41,554 nucleotides of DNA, from NCBI RefSeq assembly GCF_015356865.1, contig NZ_JAAFZA010000077.1:1-41554 (forward strand), in the 5' to 3' direction. Both the position numbers and the translations under genes were made by a program. Source of the stretch: Catenulispora pinisilvae. Its GTDB lineage: Bacteria > Actinomycetota > Actinomycetes > Streptomycetales > Catenulisporaceae. The notes under the pieces were generated by a model. That model saw only the letters and a list, made by a program, of their open reading frames with translations, made no database searches and was not told the origin of the DNA. Shown one piece after another: positions 16,687-24,757 of this stretch. Each line of letters begins with the position of its first letter. Positions within the stretch are counted from its first letter, which is position 1.

Positions 16687-17003
16687 GCCGCCCGAGGAAT
16701 GATGAAGCCGCTGGCCGGCTGGCCGCCAATATCCGGGATCGGGCTGTCGGACCGGGCTCCATTCCGGCCGAACACCGTGACGGTGTCGACTGGTGCGTAC
16801 CCGTCGAACACCCCGCTCAGTCCGGCCCCTTGGAGTGCCTTCACAGCGGCCGGACCGATCCCGTCGCCGCAGGTTTTGTCCCGGGGGAAGACCGCCCGGT
16901 CGACCAGAGCGACGGTGAACCCACGCCCGGCGGCCTGGAACGCGGCGAATGCACCGGCGGGACCAGCACCGATGACGGCGATGTCGAAGACCTCGGAAGC
17001 CAC
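16677..17003 (-). pseudogene. FAD-dependent reductase, N-terminal fragment
   Basis: The product from GTG 17001-17003 (VASEVFDIAVIGAGPAGAFA...) has the GxGxxG FAD-binding motif, the LVDRAVFPRDKTCGDGIGP segment typical of geranylgeranyl-reductase-family flavoproteins, and a short piece of the following domain. It stops after about 108 residues, where full enzymes have roughly 400. The stop lies inside the start of the membrane-protein frame, so a deletion or insertion joint cut the gene near 16690. Confidence 0.7.
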
Positions 17004-17117
17004 CTGTCGAGTCTGGCACAGCACGCTCGGCGGCTTTCGGCGCACCACCGCCCTTCCCGTCGGGAAGGCTGCTATGCAGCTGTAGTGGTCAGACACTGAA
17101 TACTGGTAGCCGTGCAC

Positions 17118-17441
17118 TGAGCCGCCACGTCGCAGGGCATGAATAGCTCTCCCCGCACCGGCGAGGATGAGACGTCCTCATGCGGTTTCAGGAGCGAACC
17201 GATGGCGGTGTTCCTTGCAGGCGGAGGGATCCTTCGTGGTGGTCCCGATCATCTGGGGCACTCAGTACGCCCTCCATGACGCCCATCGGCTCAAACCGCC
17301 TGACAGCGCCAGCCGGACGCCCGACAGTGCCTCGTTCGCTTCGAAGCTTTGGGCGCCGACCCGTGACGTCAGCGGACTCGAGAGTCGTCCGTGCGCGTGT
17401 CAGCGGACGATTCGCCGATTTCCCTCGCCCACCGCACCGCC
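17118..17441. other. Gap of 324 bp, nothing recognised
   Basis: This lies between the truncated FAD-reductase start and the STAND gene stop. Frames crossing it are antisense extensions of the STAND gene. I see no hairpin with a T-run, no tRNA and no repeat. Confidence 0.3.
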
Positions 17442-19655
17442 CTACTCGCGATCCAGCTCAGCCGTTAGCCGGGCTGCCACCCTCCGGCACTCGGCGGCCC
17501 GGTCCAGCCGGCCCATCCGCTCGCACAGCCCGGCCATATCCTCATGGGCCGCGGCCTCGCGCCGGCGATCGCCTGCGACCTGTTGGATACCCAACGCCTC
17601 GCCCAGCAGCCCGTCCGCGGCGTCCCACGCTCCGAGGTCGGCCTGGACGAAGGCCGCCTCGCGCAGCGCCTGGGCGAGGTACATGCCGTTGTCCAGCACC
17701 CGGGCACGCGCGACGGACAGCTCGGCGTTCGCCCAGGCCTCGGCGGGCCGGCCCAGCCCGCGCAGCGTCGTGCTGGTGTCCTGCAAGGCTCGCTGCTCGT
17801 CGAACCACAGACCGCGGGAACCGAACAGCGCGGCGACGTCGTCCAACAGGACCAAGGCGTCGGCATGGCGGGCCTGCGTGTTCGCGAGCGCGGCCAGGGA
17901 CAGCCGACTGTAGGCCTGCTCGACGTCGGCACGGTCCTGTGCGGCGGACAACTCGGCGCGGCCGAAACGCTCAGAGGCGTCCTCCAGCCGTCCCGCGGCC
18001 CAGTCCACCAGCCCCAAGATGAGCAGTGCGCGCGCCTGGCCGGCGAGGTCGCCGATTTCCTTGCGAATATCGAACGATTCGATCAAGAACGACGCCGCCT
18101 CCTCGTTCCGTCCGCTCTGCCGGCAGGCCTTGCCGAGGCTTTCCAGAATGAGCGCCTGAGCGCCGCGGTCACCGAGCCGCCGGGCGGCAGACAGGGCGTG
18201 CTCGTTGGCGGCGAACCAATCCGCGAAGGTGTTCTCCACCTCGTAGAAGCTCATCAGCAGGGTGGCCAGCCGCCAGGTCCGCTCGTCCAGCCCGGCCTCT
18301 GCCGCGTCGCGCACAGCACCTCGCAGGTTGGCCCGTTCGCGCTCGAACCAGGCGCGGGCCCCGGACGGACCGTCGAAGGCGGGAGTCGCGAACAGCCAGG
18401 CCTGCCCGCACGGCGTAGGCCGAAGGTTGTCGCTGCCCAACGCCACCGCGGCCGCGTGGCAGTGCAGGGTGTACCAGTCAACCGTGCGGGTCAGAGCCTG
18501 CAGCCGATCCTGCGCGGTCTCGTCCCGGATGCAGCGTTCGGCGGCGAACCCGCGCAGCAGGTCATGCATCTGATAGCGGCCGCCGCCGATCTCCTGGACC
18601 AGGTGGGCGTCTTTGAGCACGCCGAGTTGGCGCCGTGCGTCGGCTTCGGCGACGCCTGCGGCCGCCGCTGCGCTTGCCGATGTGAAGTCCGGACCCGGAT
18701 GCAGCCCCAGCAGGCGGAATAGGCGTGCGGATTCTGACGGCAGCCGGCGCAGTGACCACGCGAATACGCTGCGTGCCGCCTCGGTCGCGTCTCCGTCGGC
18801 GTCGTCGGCGGACAGCAGCTCCCAGCGGCGCGGCTCCTGGCGAAGTTCTGCTATCAGGTCCGGCAGGGTGCGGTTCGGGTCTGCCGCTGCGCGCTCGGCG
18901 CCGATCTGCAGCGCCAGCGGGAGCCGCACACATAGATCGGCCAGCGCGCCGAGCTGGTCCGGGGTGTCCGCGTGGGCCCGAAGCGGCGCGGAGACCTCTG
19001 TCAGGAGCATGACCGCCTCCCGGCGGGGCAGCAAGCCGAGGGTAAGCCGATGCGCCCCTTCCCGGGTGACCAGACGCTGCAGCGCGTTGCGACTGGTGAC
19101 GATCACGTCGCATGCGCCGGTTCCCGGCAGGAGCGGGCGCACCTGGGCCGCGTCGGCGGCGTTGTCCAGGACGATGAGCATCCGGCGCCCGGCGGCGCGT
19201 GAGCGGAACAGCGCAGAGCTCTCCTCCAGGTCGTGGGGCACAGCGAGCGGGTCGACTCCCAGGGATCGCAGGAACCGCCACAGGACTTCCACTGGCGCCG
19301 TCGGCGGCCGGGGATCGAATCCGCGAAGGTCCACGTAGAGCTGGCCGTCGGGATAGCGGAAGAAGGCGCGGTGTGCCCAGTGGAGAACCAGCGCCGTCTT
19401 CCCGACGCCGGCGGTACCGTCCACGACCACGAGGCGCGGCCGGGTGTCGCCGTCGCCGCGCTCGACGGCGGTGTCGAGCGCGCGCTGTTCGGCGTCCCGG
19501 TTGACGAACACCCGGGGTGCCAGGGCGAGTTCGACCGGTACGACGCGTGCAACATCCGGCGGCGCGGCGATGTGCACGCCGCCGTAGATGTTGCCAGCCT
19601 GGACGGCGGCGTGTGGCGAGCCGGAGACCTCCTGGCGAGGCGGCTGGCTGTTCAC
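17442..19655 (-). CDS. STAND NTPase: NB-ARC plus TPR protein (copy 1)
   Basis: This 737-aa protein opens with a short motif (AAVQAGNIYGGVHI, residues about 16-29). The NB-ARC module follows: Walker A DGTAGVGKTAL near 83, Walker B RRMLIVLDNAADAAQ, sensor DVIVTSRNAL, and LCVRLPLALQIGAE. A winged-helix-like region (VFAWSLRRLPSESARLFRLL) leads to tetratricopeptide-type helices from about residue 430 to the end. It has no SARP or other DNA-binding head. STAND proteins oligomerise on sensing a ligand through the C-terminal repeats; the effector here is unknown. GGAGG precedes the GTG. It is divergent from a DUF397 gene and separated from it by a strong inverted repeat. Confidence 0.88.
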   Translation of the reverse strand: MNSQPPRQEVSGSPHAAVQAGNIYGGVHIAAPPDVARVVPVELALAPRVFVNRDAEQRALDTAVERGDGDTRPRLVVVDGTAGVGKTALVLHWAHRAFFRYPDGQLYVDLRGFDPRPPTAPVEVLWRFLRSLGVDPLAVPHDLEESSALFRSRAAGRRMLIVLDNAADAAQVRPLLPGTGACDVIVTSRNALQRLVTREGAHRLTLGLLPRREAVMLLTEVSAPLRAHADTPDQLGALADLCVRLPLALQIGAERAAADPNRTLPDLIAELRQEPRRWELLSADDADGDATEAARSVFAWSLRRLPSESARLFRLLGLHPGPDFTSASAAAAAGVAEADARRQLGVLKDAHLVQEIGGGRYQMHDLLRGFAAERCIRDETAQDRLQALTRTVDWYTLHCHAAAVALGSDNLRPTPCGQAWLFATPAFDGPSGARAWFERERANLRGAVRDAAEAGLDERTWRLATLLMSFYEVENTFADWFAANEHALSAARRLGDRGAQALILESLGKACRQSGRNEEAASFLIESFDIRKEIGDLAGQARALLILGLVDWAAGRLEDASERFGRAELSAAQDRADVEQAYSRLSLAALANTQARHADALVLLDDVAALFGSRGLWFDEQRALQDTSTTLRGLGRPAEAWANAELSVARARVLDNGMYLAQALREAAFVQADLGAWDAADGLLGEALGIQQVAGDRRREAAAHEDMAGLCERMGRLDRAAECRRVAARLTAELDRE

Positions 19656-19803
19656 CGAGCCTCCGGCGCCGAACCGACGGACGCACGCAAATGACTCAGG
19701 GTCCTGACGATCGGCGCTGGCGGAGCGTCGGACGCACCCGCTACCGTTCCGACGAAAGGGGGCGAGGCAGATGAAGGAACCGCACTACGCGGCCACACAT
19801 TCG

Positions 19804-19853
19804 CCTGAACCTTCCGGTGCGCGCGGCGCGCGTCCCACACCGGAGGGTTCAGG
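19804..19853. promoter_or_regulatory. 16-bp inverted repeat between STAND and DUF397 genes
   Basis: Arms 19804-19819 (CCTGAACCTTCCGGTG) and 19838-19853 (CACCGGAGGGTTCAGG) pair with one mismatch. The 18-nt interior is itself palindromic (CGCGCGGCGCGCG). It lies 47 nt before the DUF397 start and 148 nt before the divergent STAND start. Without a T-run, it is best seen as an operator or leader hairpin controlling one or both genes. Confidence 0.55.
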
Positions 19854-19900
19854 ACAATACGATCAGAAGCGGGTCGTCGGGTCGTCGGGTCGGGTGAGTC

Positions 19901-20113
19901 GTGACCGATTCCGGCGAGCTGACCTGGCGGAAGTCTTCGCAGAGTGCGAACAACCCGACGTGCGCAGAAGTGGCGTGGCCGCCGGGTGGCGACGTCCTGG
20001 TCCGGCACAGCCTGGAACCGCACGGACCCGTCCTGCGCTTCACCCGCGCGGAGTGGGACTCGTTCCTGGTGGGTGCCAAGGGCGGTGAGTTCGACGACGA
20101 AGACGCGGGCTGA
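19901..20113 (+). CDS. DUF397 domain protein (copy 1)
   Basis: A 70-aa protein that is a single DUF397 domain: LTWRKSSQSANNPTCAEVAW, then DVLVRHS...GPVLRFTRAEWDSFLVGAKGGEFD. DUF397 proteins are small actinobacterial proteins normally paired with XRE/DUF5753 regulators in WhiJ-like loci. Here no such regulator is near; the divergent neighbour is a STAND protein. The GTG follows a GGTGAG site. It converges, with a 5-bp gap, on the small minus-strand gene at 20119. Confidence 0.88.
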   Translation: MTDSGELTWRKSSQSANNPTCAEVAWPPGGDVLVRHSLEPHGPVLRFTRAEWDSFLVGAKGGEFDDEDAG

Positions 20114-20118
20114 CCACA

Positions 20119-20514
20119 TCACATGTGAACTCCGCCGTGAAGGTCGCCGTCGACCTGGACGAGCTTTTCGACTCTGCCGCTGTTGACGTTCCCGGTCCTC
20201 CCGACCGCCGGCGGGGCAAAGTCCTGCGTCATGCTCAGCAAGGCCTCGCAGCGATCAGGGTGGGCCCTGAGCATCGCGGCGAGGTAGCCGGCGAGATAGG
20301 CGTTCACAAGCCGCTGGTCCGCCTGGTCGACACCGAAATTCGCGATCGCACTGGAGCGTGCGTCATCGAGTTCGGCTGACGCCTCGGCGGTAGTGGCCCG
20401 GTCGCCGTGGCCCCAGCGACGGGCCAGGGCGTCGCGGGTGACCGCCCACGCGTCGCCGAGCATGGCGGTGGCAAGTTTCTGCGCTCCAGGTAGGAGCAGC
20501 GCGGAGAAGTCCAT
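20119..20514 (-). CDS. Small helical protein with GGVH tail motif
   Basis: A 131-aa protein: helices at the N-terminus (MDFSALLLPGAQKLATAMLG, WAVTRDALARRWG), a middle helix rich in Ala and Asp (ASAELDDARSSAIANFGV), LVNAYLAGYLAAMLRAHPDR, and the C-terminal segment SGRVEKLVQVDGDLHGGVHM. That tail matches the N-terminal motif of all three STAND genes in the window. The gene starts 22 nt after the STAND copy 2 stop and is probably co-transcribed with it. An adaptor or effector-associated partner of the STAND protein is the natural inference; no enzyme motif is visible. Confidence 0.7.
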   Translation of the reverse strand: MDFSALLLPGAQKLATAMLGDAWAVTRDALARRWGHGDRATTAEASAELDDARSSAIANFGVDQADQRLVNAYLAGYLAAMLRAHPDRCEALLSMTQDFAPPAVGRTGNVNSGRVEKLVQVDGDLHGGVHM

Positions 20515-20536
20515 GGCTTGTTCTCACACTCCGATC

Positions 20537-22825
20537 TCAGACGTGGTCGGTGGACGGGTCCGCCCCTTGCCGCCGCCGCGCGGCGGCGAGGTGCGACAGT
20601 GCCTGCTCCTCGCGTGCGGTGTCACCCAGCTCGTGATGAAGGCCGGCGGCTGCGGCATGGAGTTCGACGGCGCGGTCGAAGCGCCCGGCCTCGGCGTGGG
20701 CCGTACCGGCCTCGTCGAGGGTGATCGCTTCGCGGTTGCGGTCGCCGAGTTCGCGGTGCAATGCGATGGCCTGCTCATAGTCGGTCAGCGCCTGCTCTGG
20801 GTCGCCCAGTGCGCGGCGCACCCGGGCCAGTTCCATGAGCGCTCGAGCCAGGAACAGCCGGTTCCCGAGGCCGGTGGCGGTTTGGACGGCCGCCGTGGCC
20901 GAGGACAGCGCCTCGGCCAGGCGGCCGAGGCCGGCCAGGGCGCCGGCGAGGTCTTGCAGTGCGTTCACCGTGTACACGTGCTGACCGGTCGCGCGCAGCA
21001 GCGGCAGCGCTTGTTCGAGTTCGGCGTGCGCCGCCACGTACCGGCGCGTCTCGACGTCCAGGCCGCCGAGGTTCAGCAGAGCCAGGGCCTGGAAGCAGAC
21101 GTCGCCCGCTTCCTCGGCGAGGGTGTGGGCCAGCTGGAAGCAGTCGCGTGCTTCATCCGGCCGCCCGGCGCGCCTGTGGACCAGGCCCAAGGCATTGACC
21201 GATCGGATGCGCCCGTGACGGTCGCCGATCGCCTCCCGAATCTGCAGCGCCTCACGCTGGTACTGCTCGGCGAAGTCGAGCTGGTGCCCCGCGCGGCAGG
21301 CCTTGCCCAGACTCTCCAGCATCACGGCCTCGCCGAAGCGGTCGCCGCATCGGCGCGCCGCACCCAGGCCGGCGTGGGATGTGGAGATCCAGTCGTCGAA
21401 CTCGTTGGTCACCTCGTAGATCCCCAGCAGCGCCCCGGCCAGCAGCCAGGCCAGGTCGTAACGACCGGCATCGGACGCGGCGCCGACTGCCGCCGCCAGG
21501 TTCGCCCGCTCGGCCAGATACCACCGCAGAGCCTCGTCGTAGGACGTGAAGGATGGCGCGGCGGCGTGCAAGGCGTCAGGCGGCTCCGGCAGGCGAAGAC
21601 TGTCCACGCCCATCGCTCTCCCGGCACTCAGGGCGCCGCGCAGGTACCAGGCGGCCAGGTCCGTGACGGCCCGGGCTGCGACCTGCGGGCCCTCTTCGGC
21701 CCGGGCGAGGTCTGCGGCGAAGACCCGCAGCAGGTCGTGGAACTCGAACCGCCCGTCGTCTTTCCTCCACACCAGATGCGCCCGTGCCAGTTCGTCCAGC
21801 CAAACCCGGACTCGGTCCTCGGGCGCCTGCGTCAACGCCGCCGCCGAAGGGGCGGAGAAATCGCTCCCGGGGTGCAAGCCCAGTGCGCGGAACAACCGCG
21901 CGCCGTCGTCCGACAGGGAACGGTAGGACCAGCCGAACACCGTACGCACCGCGGTCCGTCCGCTGGTGCCGGAAAGCTTGTCGATCCTGGTCGACTCTTC
22001 GCGCAGGCCCTCGACGAACTCCCCCAACGGGGTAGACGGGCCAGCAGCGAGTTTCTCCCCGGCGATGCGCAACGCCAACGGAAGGTGTGCGCACAATTCG
22101 GCCAGCTCAGCGAGCAGGTCGGCATCAGCGGCGCCGGACCGCCCGGCCACACCGCGCAGTAGGGCCACGGCCTCAGTCTCGGACAACACGTCGACAGCCA
22201 CCTCGCGCACCTCTTCCGACGCCCCGAGTTCACTGAGCCGGTCGCGGCTGGTCACCAGGACGAAGCTCCCGGATGCGGTCGGCAGAAGGTCCGTGATCTG
22301 ATCGGAGGACGCCGCGTTGTCCAGCATCACCATCCGGCGCCTGCCGGACATGACCGACCGGTAGAGGGCGGCCCGGGCCTCGGCCCCTGCCGGGACTGCG
22401 GACGGATCGACACCGCCCCCGAGCAGAAGAGACTCCAGCGCCGCCGACACCGCCAGCGGGTCCAGCCGGTCGTAGCCGCGCAGGTTCACATAGAGCTGAC
22501 CGTCGGGGAACCGCGCGGCCGACCGATGCCCCCAGCGCAACGCCAGCGCGGTCTTACCGACGCCCGCCGGGCCCCGGACTACCGCGACCGGGCACGAACC
22601 GGGACCGGTCGGCACATCCGCCGCGGCGTCGAGTTCGGCCAGTTCGGCCTCGCGGTTGCGAAAGTGTGAGACAGCTCGCGGCAACTGCCACGGCACAAGC
22701 AAAGCCGACGCGGCAGCATGGAAATGGACTCCACCGTCGATGTCCCGCGCCAGCACCGCGTTCGCCGCCGACCCGGACAGCTCCGACCGAACGTCCCCGC
22801 CGTGCGATACCCGATCGCCGCCCAT
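20537..22825 (-). CDS. STAND NTPase: NB-ARC plus TPR protein (copy 2)
   Basis: 762 aa from ATG 22823-22825, chosen because GGGGG lies 7 nt upstream (GTG 22837 is the alternative). Layout matches copy 1: motif NAVLARDIDGGVHFHA, Walker A RGPAGVGKTAL near residue 88, RRRMVMLDNAASSDQ, SFVLVTSRDRL, LCAHLPLALRIAGE, a winged-helix-like segment (VFGWSYRSLSDDGARLFRAL), and about ten TPR-like helical pairs (ALLNLGGLDVETRRYVAAHA and others). The copies differ throughout, so they are not a recent duplication. The next gene downstream carries the GGVH tail motif, and a DUF397 gene lies divergently upstream. Confidence 0.88.
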   Translation of the reverse strand: MGGDRVSHGGDVRSELSGSAANAVLARDIDGGVHFHAAASALLVPWQLPRAVSHFRNREAELAELDAAADVPTGPGSCPVAVVRGPAGVGKTALALRWGHRSAARFPDGQLYVNLRGYDRLDPLAVSAALESLLLGGGVDPSAVPAGAEARAALYRSVMSGRRRMVMLDNAASSDQITDLLPTASGSFVLVTSRDRLSELGASEEVREVAVDVLSETEAVALLRGVAGRSGAADADLLAELAELCAHLPLALRIAGEKLAAGPSTPLGEFVEGLREESTRIDKLSGTSGRTAVRTVFGWSYRSLSDDGARLFRALGLHPGSDFSAPSAAALTQAPEDRVRVWLDELARAHLVWRKDDGRFEFHDLLRVFAADLARAEEGPQVAARAVTDLAAWYLRGALSAGRAMGVDSLRLPEPPDALHAAAPSFTSYDEALRWYLAERANLAAAVGAASDAGRYDLAWLLAGALLGIYEVTNEFDDWISTSHAGLGAARRCGDRFGEAVMLESLGKACRAGHQLDFAEQYQREALQIREAIGDRHGRIRSVNALGLVHRRAGRPDEARDCFQLAHTLAEEAGDVCFQALALLNLGGLDVETRRYVAAHAELEQALPLLRATGQHVYTVNALQDLAGALAGLGRLAEALSSATAAVQTATGLGNRLFLARALMELARVRRALGDPEQALTDYEQAIALHRELGDRNREAITLDEAGTAHAEAGRFDRAVELHAAAAGLHHELGDTAREEQALSHLAAARRRQGADPSTDHV

Positions 22826-22956
22826 CCGCACCCCCACGACAGTCCACGCCGTCCCGAACGCCGGGGATCCCGACGCTCCTCCTGCTAGTAAATCAGGCCC
22901 CTCCTACCCGGCGCCGGAAAAGCGCTACCCTGGCGCACCGGACACAAACGAGTGGA

Positions 22957-23265
22957 ATGAGGCGACATGCCGAAGCACATCCCCCAACTCGACCAAACGG
23001 ACAATACAATCGCCGCAGGACGAGCCGACGAGCCGACGAGCCGACGAGCCGACGAGCCCGAGGAAGCGGATCGGGCGAGACGCTGACGTGGCACAAGGCG
23101 AGCATGAGCGACAGCGGCGGCAACTGCGTCCAGGTCGCGCGAACCACCCAAGGCATAGCCGTGCGCGACAGCAAGAACCCTGACGGACCCCGCCTGCTGT
23201 TCACCGACGCCGAGTTCACGGCTTTCCTCCACGGCGCGCGCAGCGGCGAATTCGACGGGATCTAA
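22957..23265 (+). CDS. DUF397 domain protein (copy 2) with repeat-coded N-terminus
   Basis: The C-terminal 60 residues are a DUF397 domain: LTWHKASMSDSGGNCVQVAR, GIAVRDSKNPDGPRLLFTDAEFTAFLHG, and the ending GEFDGI. The frame reaches back through five 8-bp repeats to an ATG at 22957. A second ATG at 22967 has a better GAGG site but is in another frame and stops after 38 residues (MPKHIPQLDQTDNT...). One repeat unit fewer would join that ATG to the DUF397 frame. The real start is therefore uncertain. It stands divergent from STAND copy 2, as copy 1 does from its STAND gene. Confidence 0.75.
   Translation: MRRHAEAHPPTRPNGQYNRRRTSRRADEPTSRRARGSGSGETLTWHKASMSDSGGNCVQVARTTQGIAVRDSKNPDGPRLLFTDAEFTAFLHGARSGEFDGI
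23019..23058 (+). repeat. Five perfect 8-bp tandem repeats (GACGAGCC)
   Basis: Five uninterrupted GACGAGCC units lie in the 5' coding part of DUF397 copy 2. Eight is not a multiple of three, so each gain or loss of a unit shifts the reading frame. Confidence 0.9.
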
Positions 23266-23599
23266 GGCCACCGCTCCCCTGCGATCCGCGACGGTTCGTC
23301 TGCCCCGTGCGCAGCCGCCGACGCGGCCACCCCCGCCGTTGCAGCGGGGCAACCCAGGGCCCCGTGAGTTGCCTCCCGAAGTGCGGTTCCCGCCCACGGC
23401 ACCGGCGGCAACCGGTGCGCTAGGCGACGCCCGTACGGCGCGGCTGAGCCACGATATCGGACCGCCCGCGACGGTGAGGACCGTGGAAGTGGGCGCTGCT
23501 ACTCTCCACCGGCGACCAAGACTGCCCTCGGCGCCGTGCGCCCTGAGTTTTTCGCATCTCGTAGTCATCGCCGGCGTGTCATCAGTAGTCTGATGTGTT
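23266..23599. other. Gap of 334 bp upstream of the nuclease operon
   Basis: No coding frame with convincing composition is seen. The stretch must contain the promoter of the 23600-28724 operon. A CTGATG sequence just before the GTG at 23600 is a poor ribosome site, and I cannot place -35/-10 boxes with confidence. Confidence 0.35.
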
Positions 23600-24757
23600 G
23601 TGACGTGGGCACAGCGGGCCGCCTTGGATTGGTGGACGGGCGTCGAACCCGGACGAGTTGTCAGGCTGGAGGGCAGCACCGCCGATCGGCTACGCAAGTC
23701 GCTCGACCCTCTGCCCATCGGAGCACCCGCAATCGTGTGGTGCCGATCGGCCGACGCCGGCTCCGGAACGGATCGAGTCTATGGCGTCGAGGGCCTGCTG
23801 GATGAGATTGAACGCGCCGCGATCCGGATCCTTCCGCTCTGGCTTCCCGACTCGGCGGGGATCGTCAGTCCACAAGGAGCTGGAGTCGCTGCGGTGCGAT
23901 CAATCGCCGCCGACATCGCCGCGAGGTCGACACACTACGGTCCGTTTCTCGCCGACTTGGCCGAACGGGCACTGCGTGCCGCTTCCGACACTCTCTCTGG
24001 CGTCGATGTTGCTTCGGCCCGCGTCGACGTCGCCATTTCCGACCATAGATTCCCCGCTCCGACTCGCGCCGCGGCTCTCGCTCTCGTCATCGCGGCCAGC
24101 CATAAGCGATCTGCCGCCGCCGCGCTGTTCGAGATTCCGTCAGGATTGCCCGTCACAGCCGAAGAATCGCTGACCGCTGCCGCGAGCTGGATCGCGTATC
24201 ACGGTGGGTGGATCGTCGGGTTGGTGCCGGTCATACCGACCGCGAAGGCGCCGCGCGCAAACGACTCTGCTGAACCGTCCGCCATCAGCCCGTCGGTCTC
24301 AGGTCGCCGAGCAGAAAGCGGGCTCCCCGACCGCAATGCGCCCATCCATTCGCGCGTAACGGGCGCCCCCCGCCCGGATAGCCCTGCTGAACTCGCTCTC
24401 GAGGCGGCGTTGCGAAACCGGCCTTGGGCGGGCGGACGAGCATGGAATCGAACGTATCAGAGCGGCCCGTTGGCCCCGAGTTACCGCTTGGACCTTTGGT
24501 GGGAACACGAACGCTGTGTCATCGAAGTCGACGGCCCGGAACATCGGTCCGCTGAACGCTATGAGGCCGACCGGCGCCGAGACGTCCAGCTCCAACTCGA
24601 CGGCCAGTCAGTTCTGCGTTTCACCAACGACCACGTCCTGACTGACGTGGTCGACGTGCTCACCCAGATAGAGCGGCTCCTGCGCAGCCGCCGCCCCCGC
24701 CCCGCAGACCTTGGAGACCAGTCGACGTGCCAGCCGTCCGCGCCCTACCCAAGTTGA
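23600..24757 (+). CDS. DUF559/Vsr-like nuclease with novel N-terminal domain
   Basis: The C-terminal 110 of 385 residues have the DUF559 (Vsr-like, PD-(D/E)XK-fold) pattern: SYRLDLWWEHERCVIEVDGP with the catalytic D...E-x-D, then RYEADRRRDVQLQLDGQSVLRFT. The N-terminal 220 residues (ALDWWTGVEPGRVVRLEGS onward) form a mixed alpha/beta domain I do not recognise, followed by a Ser/Pro/Ala-rich linker. The 3' end overlaps the next gene by 31 bp, so it is the first gene of a tight three-gene operon. It is the likely DNA-cutting component. Confidence 0.75.
   Translation: MTWAQRAALDWWTGVEPGRVVRLEGSTADRLRKSLDPLPIGAPAIVWCRSADAGSGTDRVYGVEGLLDEIERAAIRILPLWLPDSAGIVSPQGAGVAAVRSIAADIAARSTHYGPFLADLAERALRAASDTLSGVDVASARVDVAISDHRFPAPTRAAALALVIAASHKRSAAAALFEIPSGLPVTAEESLTAAASWIAYHGGWIVGLVPVIPTAKAPRANDSAEPSAISPSVSGRRAESGLPDRNAPIHSRVTGAPRPDSPAELALEAALRNRPWAGGRAWNRTYQSGPLAPSYRLDLWWEHERCVIEVDGPEHRSAERYEADRRRDVQLQLDGQSVLRFTNDHVLTDVVDVLTQIERLLRSRRPRPADLGDQSTCQPSAPYPS

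Noticed and set aside
19771..20088. ORF with a good ribosome site (GGGGGCGAGGCAG) overlapping DUF397 copy 1
   Set aside because: Its frame differs from DUF397 and gives low-complexity sequence; at most it is a leader for the DUF397 transcript.
20393..22162. A 589-codon plus-strand frame
   Set aside because: Antisense to STAND copy 2, with repetitive Arg/Gln/Gly composition; not a real gene.
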